64,000 nucleotides of DNA from Blastomussa wellsi (lineage: Eukaryota > Cnidaria > Anthozoa > Scleractinia > Plerogyridae): positions 9,058,139-9,122,138 of the forward strand of contig OX393569.1 in NCBI GenBank assembly GCA_947652115.1, written 5' to 3'. Shown piece by piece: positions 53,400 to 63,960 of this stretch. The position numbers and the translations under genes are program-made. The notes under the pieces were generated by a model. That model worked only from the letters and a program-made list of their open reading frames with translations, was not told the origin of the DNA and did no database searches. Positions within the stretch are counted from its first letter, which is position 1. Every line of letters starts with the position of its first letter.

Positions 53400-54053
53400 C
53401 CCGTAATGGAGTGCTTACAATGTTATGCACGAGTTGTCAAGGATAAACCATAGCAATAATTTGTTCATTAATATTTCTGATCATTGTTATCTGGCTGGTC
53501 AGTAGGCTTGTAAAGCAAAACGACCAATCACAGCGAAGGAAGAAACTCGCTATATTTGAGCTAATCACATTACAATGGTGAATTTTAAATTGACTTTCCG
53601 TTGAGTTAATTCTTGGTGCAAGTTACACATTTATATATGTTTTCGAATTTATTTGTAGCTGATTGGCTTTGTTGTTACGCCCTTTCTTTGTAAAGACAAA
53701 GTGTTGTCAATGAACGCACGAAAAAGGACTGAACACCACTTAATTTTGCACTTCCGCTCTCATCACAGTAGCATTTTGAAGATACGGCTGAGGTTTCATC
53801 AGCACTTCGAGCTGACTAGGAGCTAACCATAACTGGGAGCTCCCCAGCTCAATGGCATATACAACTTACAATGTAATTAGTACCTGTATTTAAATTAGGG
53901 TTGAAAATAAGTTTTCTTTTGTAAACGAGCTAAATAAACATTGTTGTTGTTTACTTTTTTCTTACAGTCGAACCAAGTGAAGCGTCCCCCCAAGAGTACA
54001 TTAATGAATTGATTATTGGAAACTGAATTGACGCGTTATTCGTTTTCATTGCC
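53400..54053. other. 3' region of amine oxidase gene
   Basis: No gene is seen. A polyadenylation signal AATAAA occurs at 53933-53938, about 530 bases after the stop codon, followed by a GTT-rich stretch. It could end the amine oxidase transcript. Confidence 0.35.
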
Positions 54054-54427
54054 TGGTTTCAAACCGAGGGGGACAAGGTACGAGCCAACAAATTATGGGA
54101 TAAGCAACTATTGATCCACATAGTCAGAAAGTGCACACCAAGCTTTACAAAATCCCCACGTTTGGTGTTAATAGACCCAATATTAAGCGAGATACAGCCA
54201 GTTAAAAACGTCAGAATTTACAAAGAAATGTATGGCCATCCGGACGCTGCGTCCGGATTACCAAACATTTCTTTGTAATTTTGACGTATTTTATGGCTGT
54301 ATCTCAGCCAAAACTAGGCCGATTAACACCAAACTTGGGGATTTTGTAAAGCTCGGTGTGCTCTTTCTGACTTTGTGGACTCCCGTAATGTACAGACTCG
54401 TACCTAGTCCCTTTCGGTTTGAAATCA
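54054..54427. mobile_element. Foldback MITE
   Basis: TGGTTTCAAACCGA, GTCAGAAAG, AAGCTTTACAAAATCCCCA, CACCAAA / TTTGGTG, GCTGTATCTC and ATTTCTTTGTAA pair across a centre at about 54248 (CCGGACGCTGCGTCCGG). Arms are about 170-180 bases. Confidence 0.8.
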
Positions 54428-55202
54428 AGCAATATTCGGTTTGAAAAGGCGCGAATCAAAGCTCAAATCAAAAGTCGACTATTGATTGGACTTGGCGAAC
54501 AAGAGATGCTCCTTATGTAAAAATATCGTTTCCTTTTCAAAATAGCGGCAAGGAACCAGCACGGCCGAATTTACGAGCCTGGGAAAACTCTCAGACCGAT
54601 TCAGAGGGGAATTCTTAACTTGTACAATCGTGGATTTTCCACAAAGCCGATTTCTGACTTCTTATAATTTGAAGGTGGCAGCGCGTGCTGTTAGGAAATA
54701 AATTGGCCATTTTAAGCGGTATGGAACCTTGACTGCTTTTTCCGATGGCGGAAGTGAGCCACGTAAAATATTCACGAAAAACTTGCAAGAGCTTCACCAG
54801 ATAACTACCAATTACACGAATAAGAATTTCTACAAGTTCTACGAGATCTACAAAGCAAAGAAAAGCTCTCGATGATTTCATTTAACGTTTGCCAGTTTCG
54901 ATTCTCCATATAAGGAACATCTCTTGTTTGACTTGTCCAATCAAAAATCGTCTGTTGATTTCGTGCCAAGGCCCCGCCGGCCAAGAGAAACGAAAAGGGC
55001 TCTGGGGACGAGAATGTGATCCTCGCCTTTTCAAACCGAATGTATAAATAATAGAGAACTTAAGCACCAGACGTTTTTTGTTCACGGACGGCATCCAGAA
55101 GTCGCAATTGAGCTTTCTTATTCACGCGCGGAAGTTGTCACAGACGTGGGAGCACGTTGCCTAGTTCCTGTACGGCTTTTCCCCCAGGCCTTCACGGTAT
55201 AG

Positions 55203-55247
<45 letters not shown>

Positions 55248-55269
55248 GTATAACAATATAATTTAGTTT
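54428..55269. other. No gene seen
   Basis: A fragment of the CGTCCCCA palindrome family lies at 54960-55020. The rest holds no supported coding frame. Confidence 0.35.
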
Positions 55270-55319
55270 TATCAACTGGGTTGATAATGTCGATTGGCCA
55301 CCGTAAAAAGATTCAAGAG

Positions 55320-55351
55320 CTGACGTTTCGAGCGTTAGCCCTTCGTCGGAG
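55320..55351 (-). ncRNA. Hammerhead-like core in Penelope-like element
   Basis: On the minus strand CCGACGA, one base, GGGC-TAAC-GCTC and GAAACGTC follow one another. Apart from one changed base in CUGANGA this matches the order of a type I hammerhead core, and GAAACGTC is the usual minimal stem III and cleavage site. It has the same extra base before stem II as the copy at 22205. Confidence 0.45.
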
Positions 55352-55440
55352 CGAATCAAGGAATTGTGAGTCGTGTTTTTTTATATACAGAAAGATGGAG
55401 CTTCGCTATTGGCTGGTGCCTGGTAACGTGAAAACTTCGG

Positions 55441-57115
55441 AATAAATTAGTTGAATGAAAAGCGTTCGTTGATACCGTGAGGATTAAGAGTGCCGATTTG
55501 AAAAATAAATTTTTGTTCTAGAGTTTTACGGCTTTCCGTGTTTCCTTGGTGAAGGGAAAGGCCGCAGACTGCCATATGTTGCTTAGAATGATTTGGGAGA
55601 TTGAAGTGTCTCGCGACCGGTTTCGATGCATTTTTGTCGTCTTTCTTTACGTCACGAAGGTGTTCTCGGAATCGGTCGCCAAGTCGTCTCCCTGTTTCGC
55701 CGATGTATAACTTTTTGCAAAGAGTGCAAGTGATACAGTAGATGGCATTGGCTGAGGTACAGGTGAACTGATCAGTGATTTTGATAGATCGCTTGGGTCC
55801 CGATATTTTGTCAACGTTGTGAATGAAAGGGCATGTTTTGCATCGTGCGCGAGCGCATTTAAAAGTTCCGGGTTGATCACTAGTTTGGAATGCACTTCTG
55901 ACTAAAAACTTACCTATGTTTTTGTCGCGTTTAAATGAAATTAATGGCGGTTGCGAAAAGATTCTACCAGTGTCGGGATCATTTTGAAGTAATTTAAAGT
56001 TTTTTCTCTCTGTGACGTTTGTAGTGCTGACTGTCGATCAATTTGCTGGGCGCATGGATGGCCCGCTTGAACAACAAAAGCAGGATAGCCGCGTTTGTCT
56101 AAGAAATTGCACATTTCCTCTGATTTTAAGGAAAAATCAGAGTCGTCACTACAAAGACGGCGAAGTCTAAGAAACTGAGAATAAGGAATGGAATTCTTGA
56201 CATGTGATGGATGTGAAGATGAATACAACAAATAGCTATGAGAATCTGTGGGTTTGTAGTGCACACTGGTGCATAAACTGTTGCCTTCGATAGAAACTTT
56301 GATATCCAGGAATGCTAAGGAAGTATCGGAAATTTCCCAGGTATATTTAAGGGCAGGATGAAACGAATTAACAGCGGTTATAAATTGATTAAGATCCTCT
56401 CTGGTAGAAGAGGTAGCGCCGATACAGTTGTCAATGTAGCGACGATAGAGTTCAGGTTTTGGGCCGTTGTATTGATTGAAAAATTGGTGTTCAATGTAGC
56501 CTACGAAAAGATTGGCGTAGCTGGGTCCCATTTTGGTACCCATGGCCACGCCATTGATTTGTTTGTAATAATTGTTCGCGAATGAAAAACAGTTGAGTGT
56601 TAACACTAACTCAGCCAGGCGGAGTAATGTTTCCGAGCTTGGTTCCTTAACAGTGCGTAAATCAAAAAAGTGTTTGAGGGCTAGAAGACCTTCGCCATTT
56701 GGGATGACGGTGTAAAGAGATGTAATATCCATAGTGAAAATAAGTTTGTCTTCGCCCAGGAAATTGAAATCGCGAAAAATTTGAAGTGCGTGTTGACTGT
56801 CTTTGACGTATGACGGTACAGATCTGACAATAGGTGCCATAATTTTGTCTAAATAACTGGAAATGAGTTCGGTAGGGCAACTACAGGCAGAGACGATAGG
56901 TCGACCTGGGTTGTTAGGTTTGTGAATTTTAGGTAAAAAGTAAATACACGAGGTTCTGGGAGTGGTAATGATGAGATTGGTAGCGGTGGCCGGCATTTCT
57001 TGTTTGGCTATAAGGTCGTTAATAGTGCTCTTGACAATTTGTTGGTTAGTGGAGGTGAGATCTTTATCGACTTTAGCATAAAAGAGGTGTCAGAAAGTTG
57101 CCGCAAAGCTTCTTT
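55441..57115 (-). pseudogene. Penelope-type reverse transcriptase and GIY-YIG endonuclease, one frameshift
   Basis: From about 57115 the frame starts within EALRQLSDTSF, then changes near 57085, reaching CIYFLPKIHKPNNPGRPIVS, FTMDITSLYTVIPNGEGLLA (motif A), NGVAMGTKMGPSYANLFVGY (motif B) and LYRRYIDNCIGATSS (motif C). Motif C has YIDN where YIDD is usual, so catalysis is probably lost. The frame stops at 55941 after FRNRH. One base out, it goes on as SFKRDKNIGKFLVRSAFQTS, CPFIHNVDKISGP, TCTLCKKLYIGETGRRLGDR and FREHLRD, a GIY-YIG nuclease, ending near 55441 with GINERFSFN. Confidence 0.85.
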
Positions 57116-57224
57116 TTGGTAGAGGTCATAACATAACATAACATACATTAACATAACATTTTTATTCAGGAGGCTTTAACACAAATACAAAAACATCCTG
57201 AATAGGGAAATCGTGAGGTTAACC

Positions 57225-58655
57225 CTATACAAAAACAATTTCCCTAACTAAAAACTTGCAAAAATATTTTAAAATTTCTAGAATTAGATAAAATTCAATG
57301 GCTACTGATTCAATAAATATTCGACATGATTCGACATGTACAACATATCCTGGCAAGTCATTCCATTTGCTTACAATGCGAGTAAAGAAAGAATATTTGT
57401 AGCAAGTACAAACCGCTCTTCTCAAGTAAAGTTTATAGTCGTGGTTAGCTCTTGTACGAGTACTTTTGGCAAACTCAAAGAAATCTGGGAATGAGAGGTG
57501 ATCAATGCCAAAAACTATCTTATAACATTGAACCAGAGATAGAAATTCTCTTCGCTTCTCTAGTGTTTGCCATTTCAGTAAGCTACAACGATGTTCATAA
57601 TTCATTTCGCCTCGTTTCTGCCTTAAAGCAAGTCGCGAAGCTCTTCTTTGAACCTTTTCCAGCGCCGCAATATCCTTAATCAAGTACGGGCTCCAAACAG
57701 GAGCCGCGTACTCAAGTATAGGCCGGACCAGTGACTTGTAGAGCTGCGAAAGCACATCCCGGTTGTTTGTTCCAGTGGACCGCTTTATGATACCCAATAC
57801 TATATTTGCCTTATTCACCGTTGCAAACACATGCTTGCCCCAGGACAGGTCAGAAGAGATGGTTACCCCGAGGTCCTTGGTGTTCTCCACCGACCTAAAT
57901 TGCCCTCCCAGCGAATAAATAGGTTTGGTTTTATCCTTTCTATGTGTAATATGCATCACCTCGCATTTATCCGGATTTAAGTTCATCTGCCATTTGTTTG
58001 CCCATACGCCTAATCGATCTAGGTCACACTGCAGAGCAGGGATATCAACATCCGGTGAAACAATTGTGCGGTAGATTTTAGTGTCGTCTGCATAAATCTT
58101 GACAGTGGATGTCAAATCTGTCGAGATGTCGTTTATATAGATGATAAACAAAATAGGGCCAAGAATTGTTCCTTGGGGCACGCCGGACTTTACTGACGAC
58201 CAATCCGAACACTTGCCTCTGATAACAACGCGTTGCATTCTGTTTGTCAAAAAATGTCTAAACCACCGCAGTAAGGGCCCGTCTATGCCGTGCCTATTCA
58301 GTTTCAGCAATAAACGTTCGTGTGGCACACGATCAAAAGCTTTAGACAGATCTAGTAAGATCACGTCAGTAGGTTTAGAACAATTTCTACCTTTAGCCCA
58401 GTCGTCATAGCACGCCAGTAACTGCAGAAGAGTGGATTTACCACTGAGGTACGCGAATTGGTTCGGGTTGAAAAGATCTAGATCAGACCAAAAGTCAACA
58501 ACTCGGTTCCTCACCACCTTCTCTGCGATTTTGCATAGAATACATGTAAGTGAAATCTGACGATAGTTCTCTCTAAGATTCTTATTCCCTTTCTTGTTGA
58601 CTGTCGTGAATAATTTCGCATAGCAGCGTGGTGTGGTCTGAGCTCCTCGAGGCAC
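57225..58655 (-). CDS. CR1-like reverse transcriptase (3' part of ORF2)
   Basis: The open frame holds NKNLRENYRQISLTCILCKI, VILLDLSKAFDRVPHERLLL (motif A), GVPQGTILGPILFIIYINDI (motif B) and KIYADDTKIYRT (motif C with intact YADD). The C-terminal part has LGVTISSDLSWGKH and LYKSLVRPILEYAAPVWSPY, typical of the CR1/L2 group. Its N terminus is joined out of frame to the endonuclease by a deletion, so it is not a complete ORF2. NYRQ replaces the usual NYRP. Confidence 0.85.
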   Translation of the reverse strand: MPRGAQTTPRCYAKLFTTVNKKGNKNLRENYRQISLTCILCKIAEKVVRNRVVDFWSDLDLFNPNQFAYLSGKSTLLQLLACYDDWAKGRNCSKPTDVILLDLSKAFDRVPHERLLLKLNRHGIDGPLLRWFRHFLTNRMQRVVIRGKCSDWSSVKSGVPQGTILGPILFIIYINDISTDLTSTVKIYADDTKIYRTIVSPDVDIPALQCDLDRLGVWANKWQMNLNPDKCEVMHITHRKDKTKPIYSLGGQFRSVENTKDLGVTISSDLSWGKHVFATVNKANIVLGIIKRSTGTNNRDVLSQLYKSLVRPILEYAAPVWSPYLIKDIAALEKVQRRASRLALRQKRGEMNYEHRCSLLKWQTLEKRREFLSLVQCYKIVFGIDHLSFPDFFEFAKSTRTRANHDYKLYLRRAVCTCYKYSFFTRIVSKWNDLPGYVVHVESCRIFIESVAIEFYLILEILKYFCKFLVREIVFV

Positions 58656-59196
58656 AGTTGGTTTCCCAGTTTATTTCCGGCATGTTGAAGTCTCCCAAAA
58701 GTAGCAGGTCGGAGTTAGGTGTCGAAAGAACGCTATCAAGAGCTGTTTGCAGATTCAGCAAAGGATTAATGTCGCTTTTGGGTGGCCTATAACTATAACT
58801 ATTAACTTTCCTGTTTCCTGAAGCAAGAATTTCTACAAAAAGTAGTTCCGAGTCACATAGGAGGTCTTCTCTCAGGAATACTTTCACTGTGTCCCGCGTA
58901 GCTATCAACACACCGCCACCATTACGGCCGTTGTGAGGACGATCACGTCTGAATACCGTATAATTTGAAGGAAACAATTCGCTATCTGTTATTGTACTGT
59001 CTAAATGGGTTTCCGTAAAAACCATAATATCATATCGATAAGTACAAATTTCCAATTCCAACATGGCCGTCTTGTTAACTAAGCTTCTTGAATTAGCGTA
59101 GAAGATGGATATTTCAGATCTGTAGTGTTGATTTCCATAAGCCACGTTGTCACTGTGGTCGGCCCGCCAAACAACTAAAGCGCCGCTGCTGGGCAA
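58582..59196 (-). CDS. CR1-like AP endonuclease (5' part of ORF2), truncated
   Basis: ISIFYANSRSLVNKTAMLEL (Asn motif), DIMVFTETHLDSTITDSELF (Glu motif), RDRPHNGRNGGGVLIATRDT and LLLLGDFNMPEINWE (GDFN motif) identify an AP-type endonuclease. The SDH motif at the end is missing because of the internal deletion; the frame ends shortly after TTLLCEIIHDSQ. Confidence 0.8.
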   Translation of the reverse strand: MPSSGALVVWRADHSDNVAYGNQHYRSEISIFYANSRSLVNKTAMLELEICTYRYDIMVFTETHLDSTITDSELFPSNYTVFRRDRPHNGRNGGGVLIATRDTVKVFLREDLLCDSELLFVEILASGNRKVNSYSYRPPKSDINPLLNLQTALDSVLSTPNSDLLLLGDFNMPEINWETNCASRSSDHTTLLCEIIHDSQQERE

Positions 59197-59349
59197 GTAT
59201 GCTATCTGGGATACTTTTACTTGCCCATTGAAAATAAATAAGGCAACAGAACAACATTTATATGTAATTTATTACTTCTACATGATCAGTTTTTAAGGTC
59301 GCCCACAACCAGCTGATCAGAATAACAGCTGCCACAATTTTGCAGAGAA

Positions 59350-60917
59350 TTAACAGCAGTTGCAAGCTAAATACTGAGTGGTCAGTGGTAAAATGTTCCT
59401 CAAATCCTGCCCAGCTGCCTTGACTCTTTTTCTAGTCACTGGTGTGTCTGCATCCTTAAAACTTTGAGCACAAGCTCACTTGCCATTCTGAGAGACTACA
59501 TACAAAATAAAATAGCATTAAATTATAATATAAATAAAACACTGTCTCTGATTGGGTTTCTTGATGATTAGTTTCCATAAACTGTCTATTTGTATTTTCA
59601 GGTTGAATATTTTATTCCAGTTATTATCTCACAAAGCCCATGTCTAGTTTCTAGACCTCAATTTATGGCAGTGTCAACCATTTCAACAAAATTAGTACTG
59701 ATGTCACACAATACCATGAAGGCCTGGGAAAAAGCTGGAACTAGGCAAGCAGAGCCCTGGGCAAGATTCCTAGAGAGTATTGCTAATACAAGTAATAGAA
59801 ACTTGTATAACAACCCCAACCTCCTTCCCTTATTATTTGATGCCACATATTACCTAGTAAGAGTGGCATTTTTCACTGCAAAATGTTTACTAAAAACCTG
59901 AATAAAAGGAATCGATCCTGACCAAATATTTATAAATATAAATGTACAGCTCTTTCTGCATCGAGTTGTTCAAAGCCATTTCCGGCCCCGTTGTGTGAAA
60001 CAAACAACAAATGTAGATTTCACTGCAGGAGACACTAATTTTTGGGGCGTCTTTGCATTAGCAACATCTTAGCAACAATATTCCAAGAAGTATAAAAGTT
60101 CTCGGGTAAGGAGCTAAAGCTGTTGGGGAAAAGAATGGTTCATACTTACTGAACGATTTGCTTTGTTTTCTTCTTGGCTGTCCGACAGCTTTTGAACGCG
60201 GGGTCAACTCTCTCTTTGACTTGCACCATTCCGCAACTAGAACAAGTTTTCGCAAGGTTAGTTAAAGAAAATCACAGGAAGTATTATGCAACTTGACAGT
60301 CCTAGAATAAAACAAATTATTGACAGTTTTACAGTTCGTATAAATCAAAATGCCTTCTCGAGTTCAAAACGTGTTTACATCTCCATATGCACGTGGAAAG
60401 TTTCATTGACAGCGCGGGAAACACATTTCCAAATGTCTGTTTGTAACTGCAAAGTCTAGTCTTTAATAGCCTGATGAAAAATATTTTTTTACAGTTTCTA
60501 CTGCATTGTGGCGCAAGTTTTGACTACGACATGCATTTTTGCTAAAAAATCGAATTGCCATCTTAAGCTTATACCAACGTCGTTCACGTAAATATTTTTC
60601 GGAACTTTTTACTTTTTAAAAGATGTTTACCTTCGTCTTTTTGCTTTGACGGCGTCCCAATCTTACTGAACTGATCAGTAAGATTTTCTATATCAGTGGT
60701 GTCTGACAAAGTAACGAAGAACGTATCCTCTCATCAGTCAAATAGTTTTCAAAATTGAAATAATTTCAGACGGCCTTACCTCCATGATCAAATTCGTCGT
60801 CTTTGTTTTCTCCTTGTAAAAATGACATACATATAGATTACTTCACACGAGTCTACCGACGTTTCCGACCAAAAAAGAATATGAACTTACTTGAGCTTCC
60901 CCGACTTGTTCCGCCAT
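59350..60917 (-). CDS. Candidate five-exon small basic protein gene
   Basis: Five possible exons were traced by hand: 60891-60917 (ATG with Kozak CCGCCATGG, MAEQVGEAQ), 60780-60812, 60631-60687, 60146-60236 and 59350-59461. Exons 2 to 5 share one open frame with matching phases: ENKDDEFDHG, then ENLTDQFSKIGTPSKQKDE, then VAEWCKSKRELTPRSKAVGQ, then FKDADTPVTRKRVKAAGQDL and a stop after YLACNCC. Exon 1 does not fit that frame by one base, so the first exon may be another. The exon 4 donor GTATGA is weak. The protein would be short, hydrophilic and basic, function unknown. Confidence 0.4.
59660..59901 (+). CDS. Unrecognised open frame, possible terminal exon
   Basis: The plus strand is open from about 59590 to a UGA at 59899 with well-formed sequence (AVSTISTKLVLMSHNTMKAW, ARFLESIANTSNRNLY, LPLLFDATYYLVRVAFFTAK). 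Several AG acceptors precede it (for example CCCATGTCTAG near 59646). It could be the last exon of a plus-strand gene. No family recognised and no partner exon found. Confidence 0.3.
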
Positions 60918-61322
60918 GGCGGGAGTTGAGTTACGTCACAAACTGAGACAAATGTCTCAGTTTCTGGCTTTTTCCCTCGGACCACGTAAATCGAGGCCTA
61001 GGAACTAGGCAAGGAGCACGTAGTTTGCCGCGCGTGTTGTCAGTCGGAGGGTGGAACGATCAACAGCTTCACGGCATATGGCTTCAAACAGCAAAATTAA
61101 ATTCCCTAAGTATCGCACGTAACCCGAGCAATGTTTTACATTGATCAAATCGTCATGTTTGCTAGTTTGAAACTTTCCAAATGAGGTACACGAGCTAAGA
61201 AGAAAATCTCTCCTGGACTTATATTTTAAAGTGATCCTCCCTTCTGTGTCTTATCACCATCTGGGGACCATATAAAATCCATACAAGCTCTACACTGCAG
61301 ATCTGCAAGGCTGATTTATAAC
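60918..61322. other. 5' region of the candidate minus-strand gene
   Basis: GACATTTGTCTCAGTTTGTG and its near mirror ACAAACTGAGACAAATGTC lie right before the start codon, so a short inverted repeat is present (60935-60965). Nothing else recognised. Confidence 0.35.
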
Positions 61323-61915
61323 TTGCCATGGCATACGCCATCGAAAACAGTTATAGAGGCCACCAACTGGGACTCGATTTGTGATATGTACAAAATAAAT
61401 CTTGTTAAATTGTTTTATAATATAGTTAGCGACACCACGCCCCCTTTGATTCCAGAGTTAGCTATGTGGAGAGAGAGTCAATACAACCTAAGAGGGCATA
61501 AGAAGGCTACCGTTCCAAGATTTTTAACACATTTCATGAAACACTCCATACGTTTTAGAGGCGCTGTACTGATTATTTAAATGATTCTCATAATTTTAAA
61601 CAATTTATCAGAAAAGTGAAACTGGACCCATCATTTAGGGAACTTAAATTTAACAGTCTATCTGTTCAGTCGGTGCCTAAGAAGATGATGTGCGATTTTT
61701 TATTTTAAATCTCTGAATTTTTGTGTAAATCCGTATTTAATTCCTTGAACTTTATGTTAGTGTAAGTTTTGGTGTCTACTATTTAAACTATTTTATATTT
61801 TTAAACTTAGTTAAGTATGTAATTTTTAAAGATAACACACGACCCCTCAAGCATGAATTTTGCTTTAACTACTGATCGTGTTTAAATAAAGGATTTTACT
61901 TACATTACTTACTAT
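61323..61915 (+). mobile_element. 3' fragment of a LINE
   Basis: The plus strand gives LPWHTPSK-like start, TNWDSICDMYKINLVKLFYN, YNLRGHKKATVPRF and SIRFRGAVL, then after one frame change DSHNFKQFIRKVKLDPSFRE. This is the tail region of CR1/Jockey-type reverse transcriptase proteins. It ends with TTTAAATAAAGG and a TTAC repeat (61890-61912) as 3' tail. Confidence 0.6.
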
Positions 61916-62257
61916 TTACTCGACGGGCAGAAGACAACTTTTCCCGCGGTTTGACAAATGCTAAGTGCCCGCTTTATTTGCTTGGCTTACAATTCCACTT
62001 TAAGTTGATCAGTGAAATTGTTTGTCTTTTATTTTCTTAATTCTATAGTTGTTAATATTTTCGAGTCCACTATATAAATTCCGACTAATTTAATATTGCC
62101 TTTCCATATAAAATCTGCACTTAAATTTGTGCTATGTGCGCATCGTTGTTTATCACAGATGCCTTTTATTGGAAAGCAAGTAAAACAAAACAAATGCCGA
62201 ACTGCTGGTAGAAACGGTTTGTAACCTTATTTCACGTTTACTTTCATAGTGGGCCTA

Positions 62258-62362
62258 TGGATTGGACAGACGAACACGATGAACCTTTAATGAAGGAGGC
62301 GACGATCCAAAATCCGTTGAAAGCCAAGAAAAAAACAAGCTCTCGAGCTAATCGTGTTCCAT
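62258..62362 (+). pseudogene. Myb/SANT-like DNA-binding fragment
   Basis: The plus strand reads MDWTDEHDEPLMKEATIQNP, then LKAKKKTSSRANRVP. This fits the first helix of the Myb/SANT-like proteins that accompany Harbinger-type transposases in cnidarians. It stops at the end of the inverted-repeat element starting near 62364, so the rest may have been cut off by that insertion. Confidence 0.4.
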
Positions 62363-62946
62363 AACAACGTTTTCTTTTTAGAGAAAAGTTCCTCACTTTA
62401 CTTAGTATTTTTGTTGCAACAGGTTACATTTAAATAATTCTTAACGCGGGACTCACTCGGTCACACCTCTGAAATGCAGTCCAATATGACAACACCACTC
62501 ATGCCAAATTTACGTGTACACTAGATATGATCTTGCCTGCTGTATTGCTTGCGGGGCAGTCTTGAAGCCATATGACAAATTAAACCTGGTGTGCGTTTCT
62601 CAAAATGTCCAAATGACATTTCGTGCCCAAGAGCTATTTCTTGAATTTCAATTCGACCTTCGTGTTCTTTAAACGCACGATTTCATTTCTCACTATCAAA
62701 ATTAATCTTTTTTAGTGAAAACTTTGCAAACAATACAACTTTCTGTAGGCGCGAAATGTCTACGAGACTTTCGAGAAATGCCAGTTTGTTCTGACAACCC
62801 AGCAACGCTAGCGTACTACGCAGGCGTTATTTTGGTTCGTCACGAAACCCTCCTCACCAACGACGTTCGTTGGCGAAGAAGATTACCTGACAAGTCAAAA
62901 GAACGTCTGAGTAGGAGGCTACAGCAACGCACGTGTTCATTATGAT

Positions 62947-63153
62947 GGTCCAATATTTCTAAGCAGCTTCTCTGGCCAGTCCCTGGCTCATTCAGTTCCT
63001 GGAAAAGAGGGATCTTCATCTAAAACCACGCAAGGTGTGCTGATTAAGGACAAGACAATTCCCGACGCTAAAACCGGACACTTTTACAGCATCTTCAACT
63101 TCTTTCAACAGTTTCTTCCCTCGTCACCTATTCCGGCCAATCCAATCAACTGA
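62947..63153 (+). CDS. Unrecognised short open frame, possible exon
   Basis: It reads SGQSLAHSVPGKEGSSSKTT, then GVLIKDKTIPDAKTGHFYSI and FNFFQQFLPSSPIPANPIN before a UGA. It looks more protein-like than the surrounding frames, but has no start and no family match I know. It lies within the right-edge element. Confidence 0.2.
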   Translation, partial: GPIFLSSFSGQSLAHSVPGKEGSSSKTTQGVLIKDKTIPDAKTGHFYSIFNFFQQFLPSSPIPANPIN

Positions 63154-63901
63154 TCACCGAAATGGCATCTTCAATCAAGTTGCTTGAACAAGCGATAAAG
63201 ATATGTGATTGTGACTAGTAACAGCTGTACAATCCGCCAAACTCTTATGCCTGTTAACAGCGGGAACAAATCCACACTAGAAGTTCTGTTGCCAAGATCG
63301 TGAACGTTATAAGTAGTTGTAGCGTCAATAGTACGAACCACCACTTGTGTGTACACGAAAATTATGATCAATCGAATGTAAAGAGGTCGGAGAAACTCTC
63401 TGTTTGGTTTTGGCTCTACAATATGCACCGTACATTGTTCGTCATCCTTAAACAGTTAGATAAACAAAGTAATTAGTATGCATCAGTATCGAAATAAAAA
63501 GAGTTACCGAAAACTTAGTCTCTCTGGCTTTCGTCTTGAATGTGCTTAACTCAGGAAGTAAAACAACAAACTTTGGAGAACAACGTACCACGTACCAACG
63601 TACCATTTTCCATCTTCCCAAGCTCGTTGTTCTTGCTATAGCCTGGGGAAACACGCCTTGGTGAGGAATGTTGCGAATAAAAGTTCCCCCATCAGGATCG
63701 CCCTATCTGCTTCACTCCCTGCCGCCGCACTAAGGAACTTACATCACAGGCTATTCTTGCAGTGGCTGGTAAAAGTTAGCTTTAGCCGAGTGATGTAACC
63801 AGTTTTTTAAAAACACTGCACCGTGAAATTGAAACACGGCAATAACTACATTGTGGCTTATCTCGAGCTCATGTGAAGCTAAGAGGCAAGTCGAAAGTTA
63901 C

Positions 63902-63960
63902 AACACAGTATCATCGGAGGCCACACATTGACAATGTGTGGCCTCCGATGATACTGTGTT
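63902..63960. repeat. Near-perfect 29-bp hairpin
   Basis: AACACAGTATCATCGGAGGC plus CACACATTG is followed at once by its reverse complement, with almost no loop. It could extrude as a cruciform. It adjoins the right arm of the right-edge element. Confidence 0.9.

Larger units (their letters stand above)
55270..57126 (-). mobile_element. Penelope-like element, 5' truncated
   Basis: It contains the reverse transcriptase (with one frame break), the GIY-YIG endonuclease and a 3' segment with a hammerhead-like core (55320-55351). Its 5' side stops at 57127 where the tail of the CR1-like LINE begins. Confidence 0.85.
57127..59225 (-). mobile_element. CR1-like non-LTR retrotransposon, internally deleted
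   Basis: AP endonuclease and reverse transcriptase are on the minus strand and the 3' tail is a (ATGTT)n repeat at 57127-57160. The junction between the two domains lacks the endonuclease end and linker. The 5' end is truncated near 59225. It directly abuts the 5' side of the Penelope-like element. Confidence 0.85.

Noticed and set aside
55647..55895. 82-codon minus-strand frame in the Penelope-like element
   Set aside because: It is the wrong frame over the GIY-YIG endonuclease; the real frame reads LYIGETGRRLGDR.
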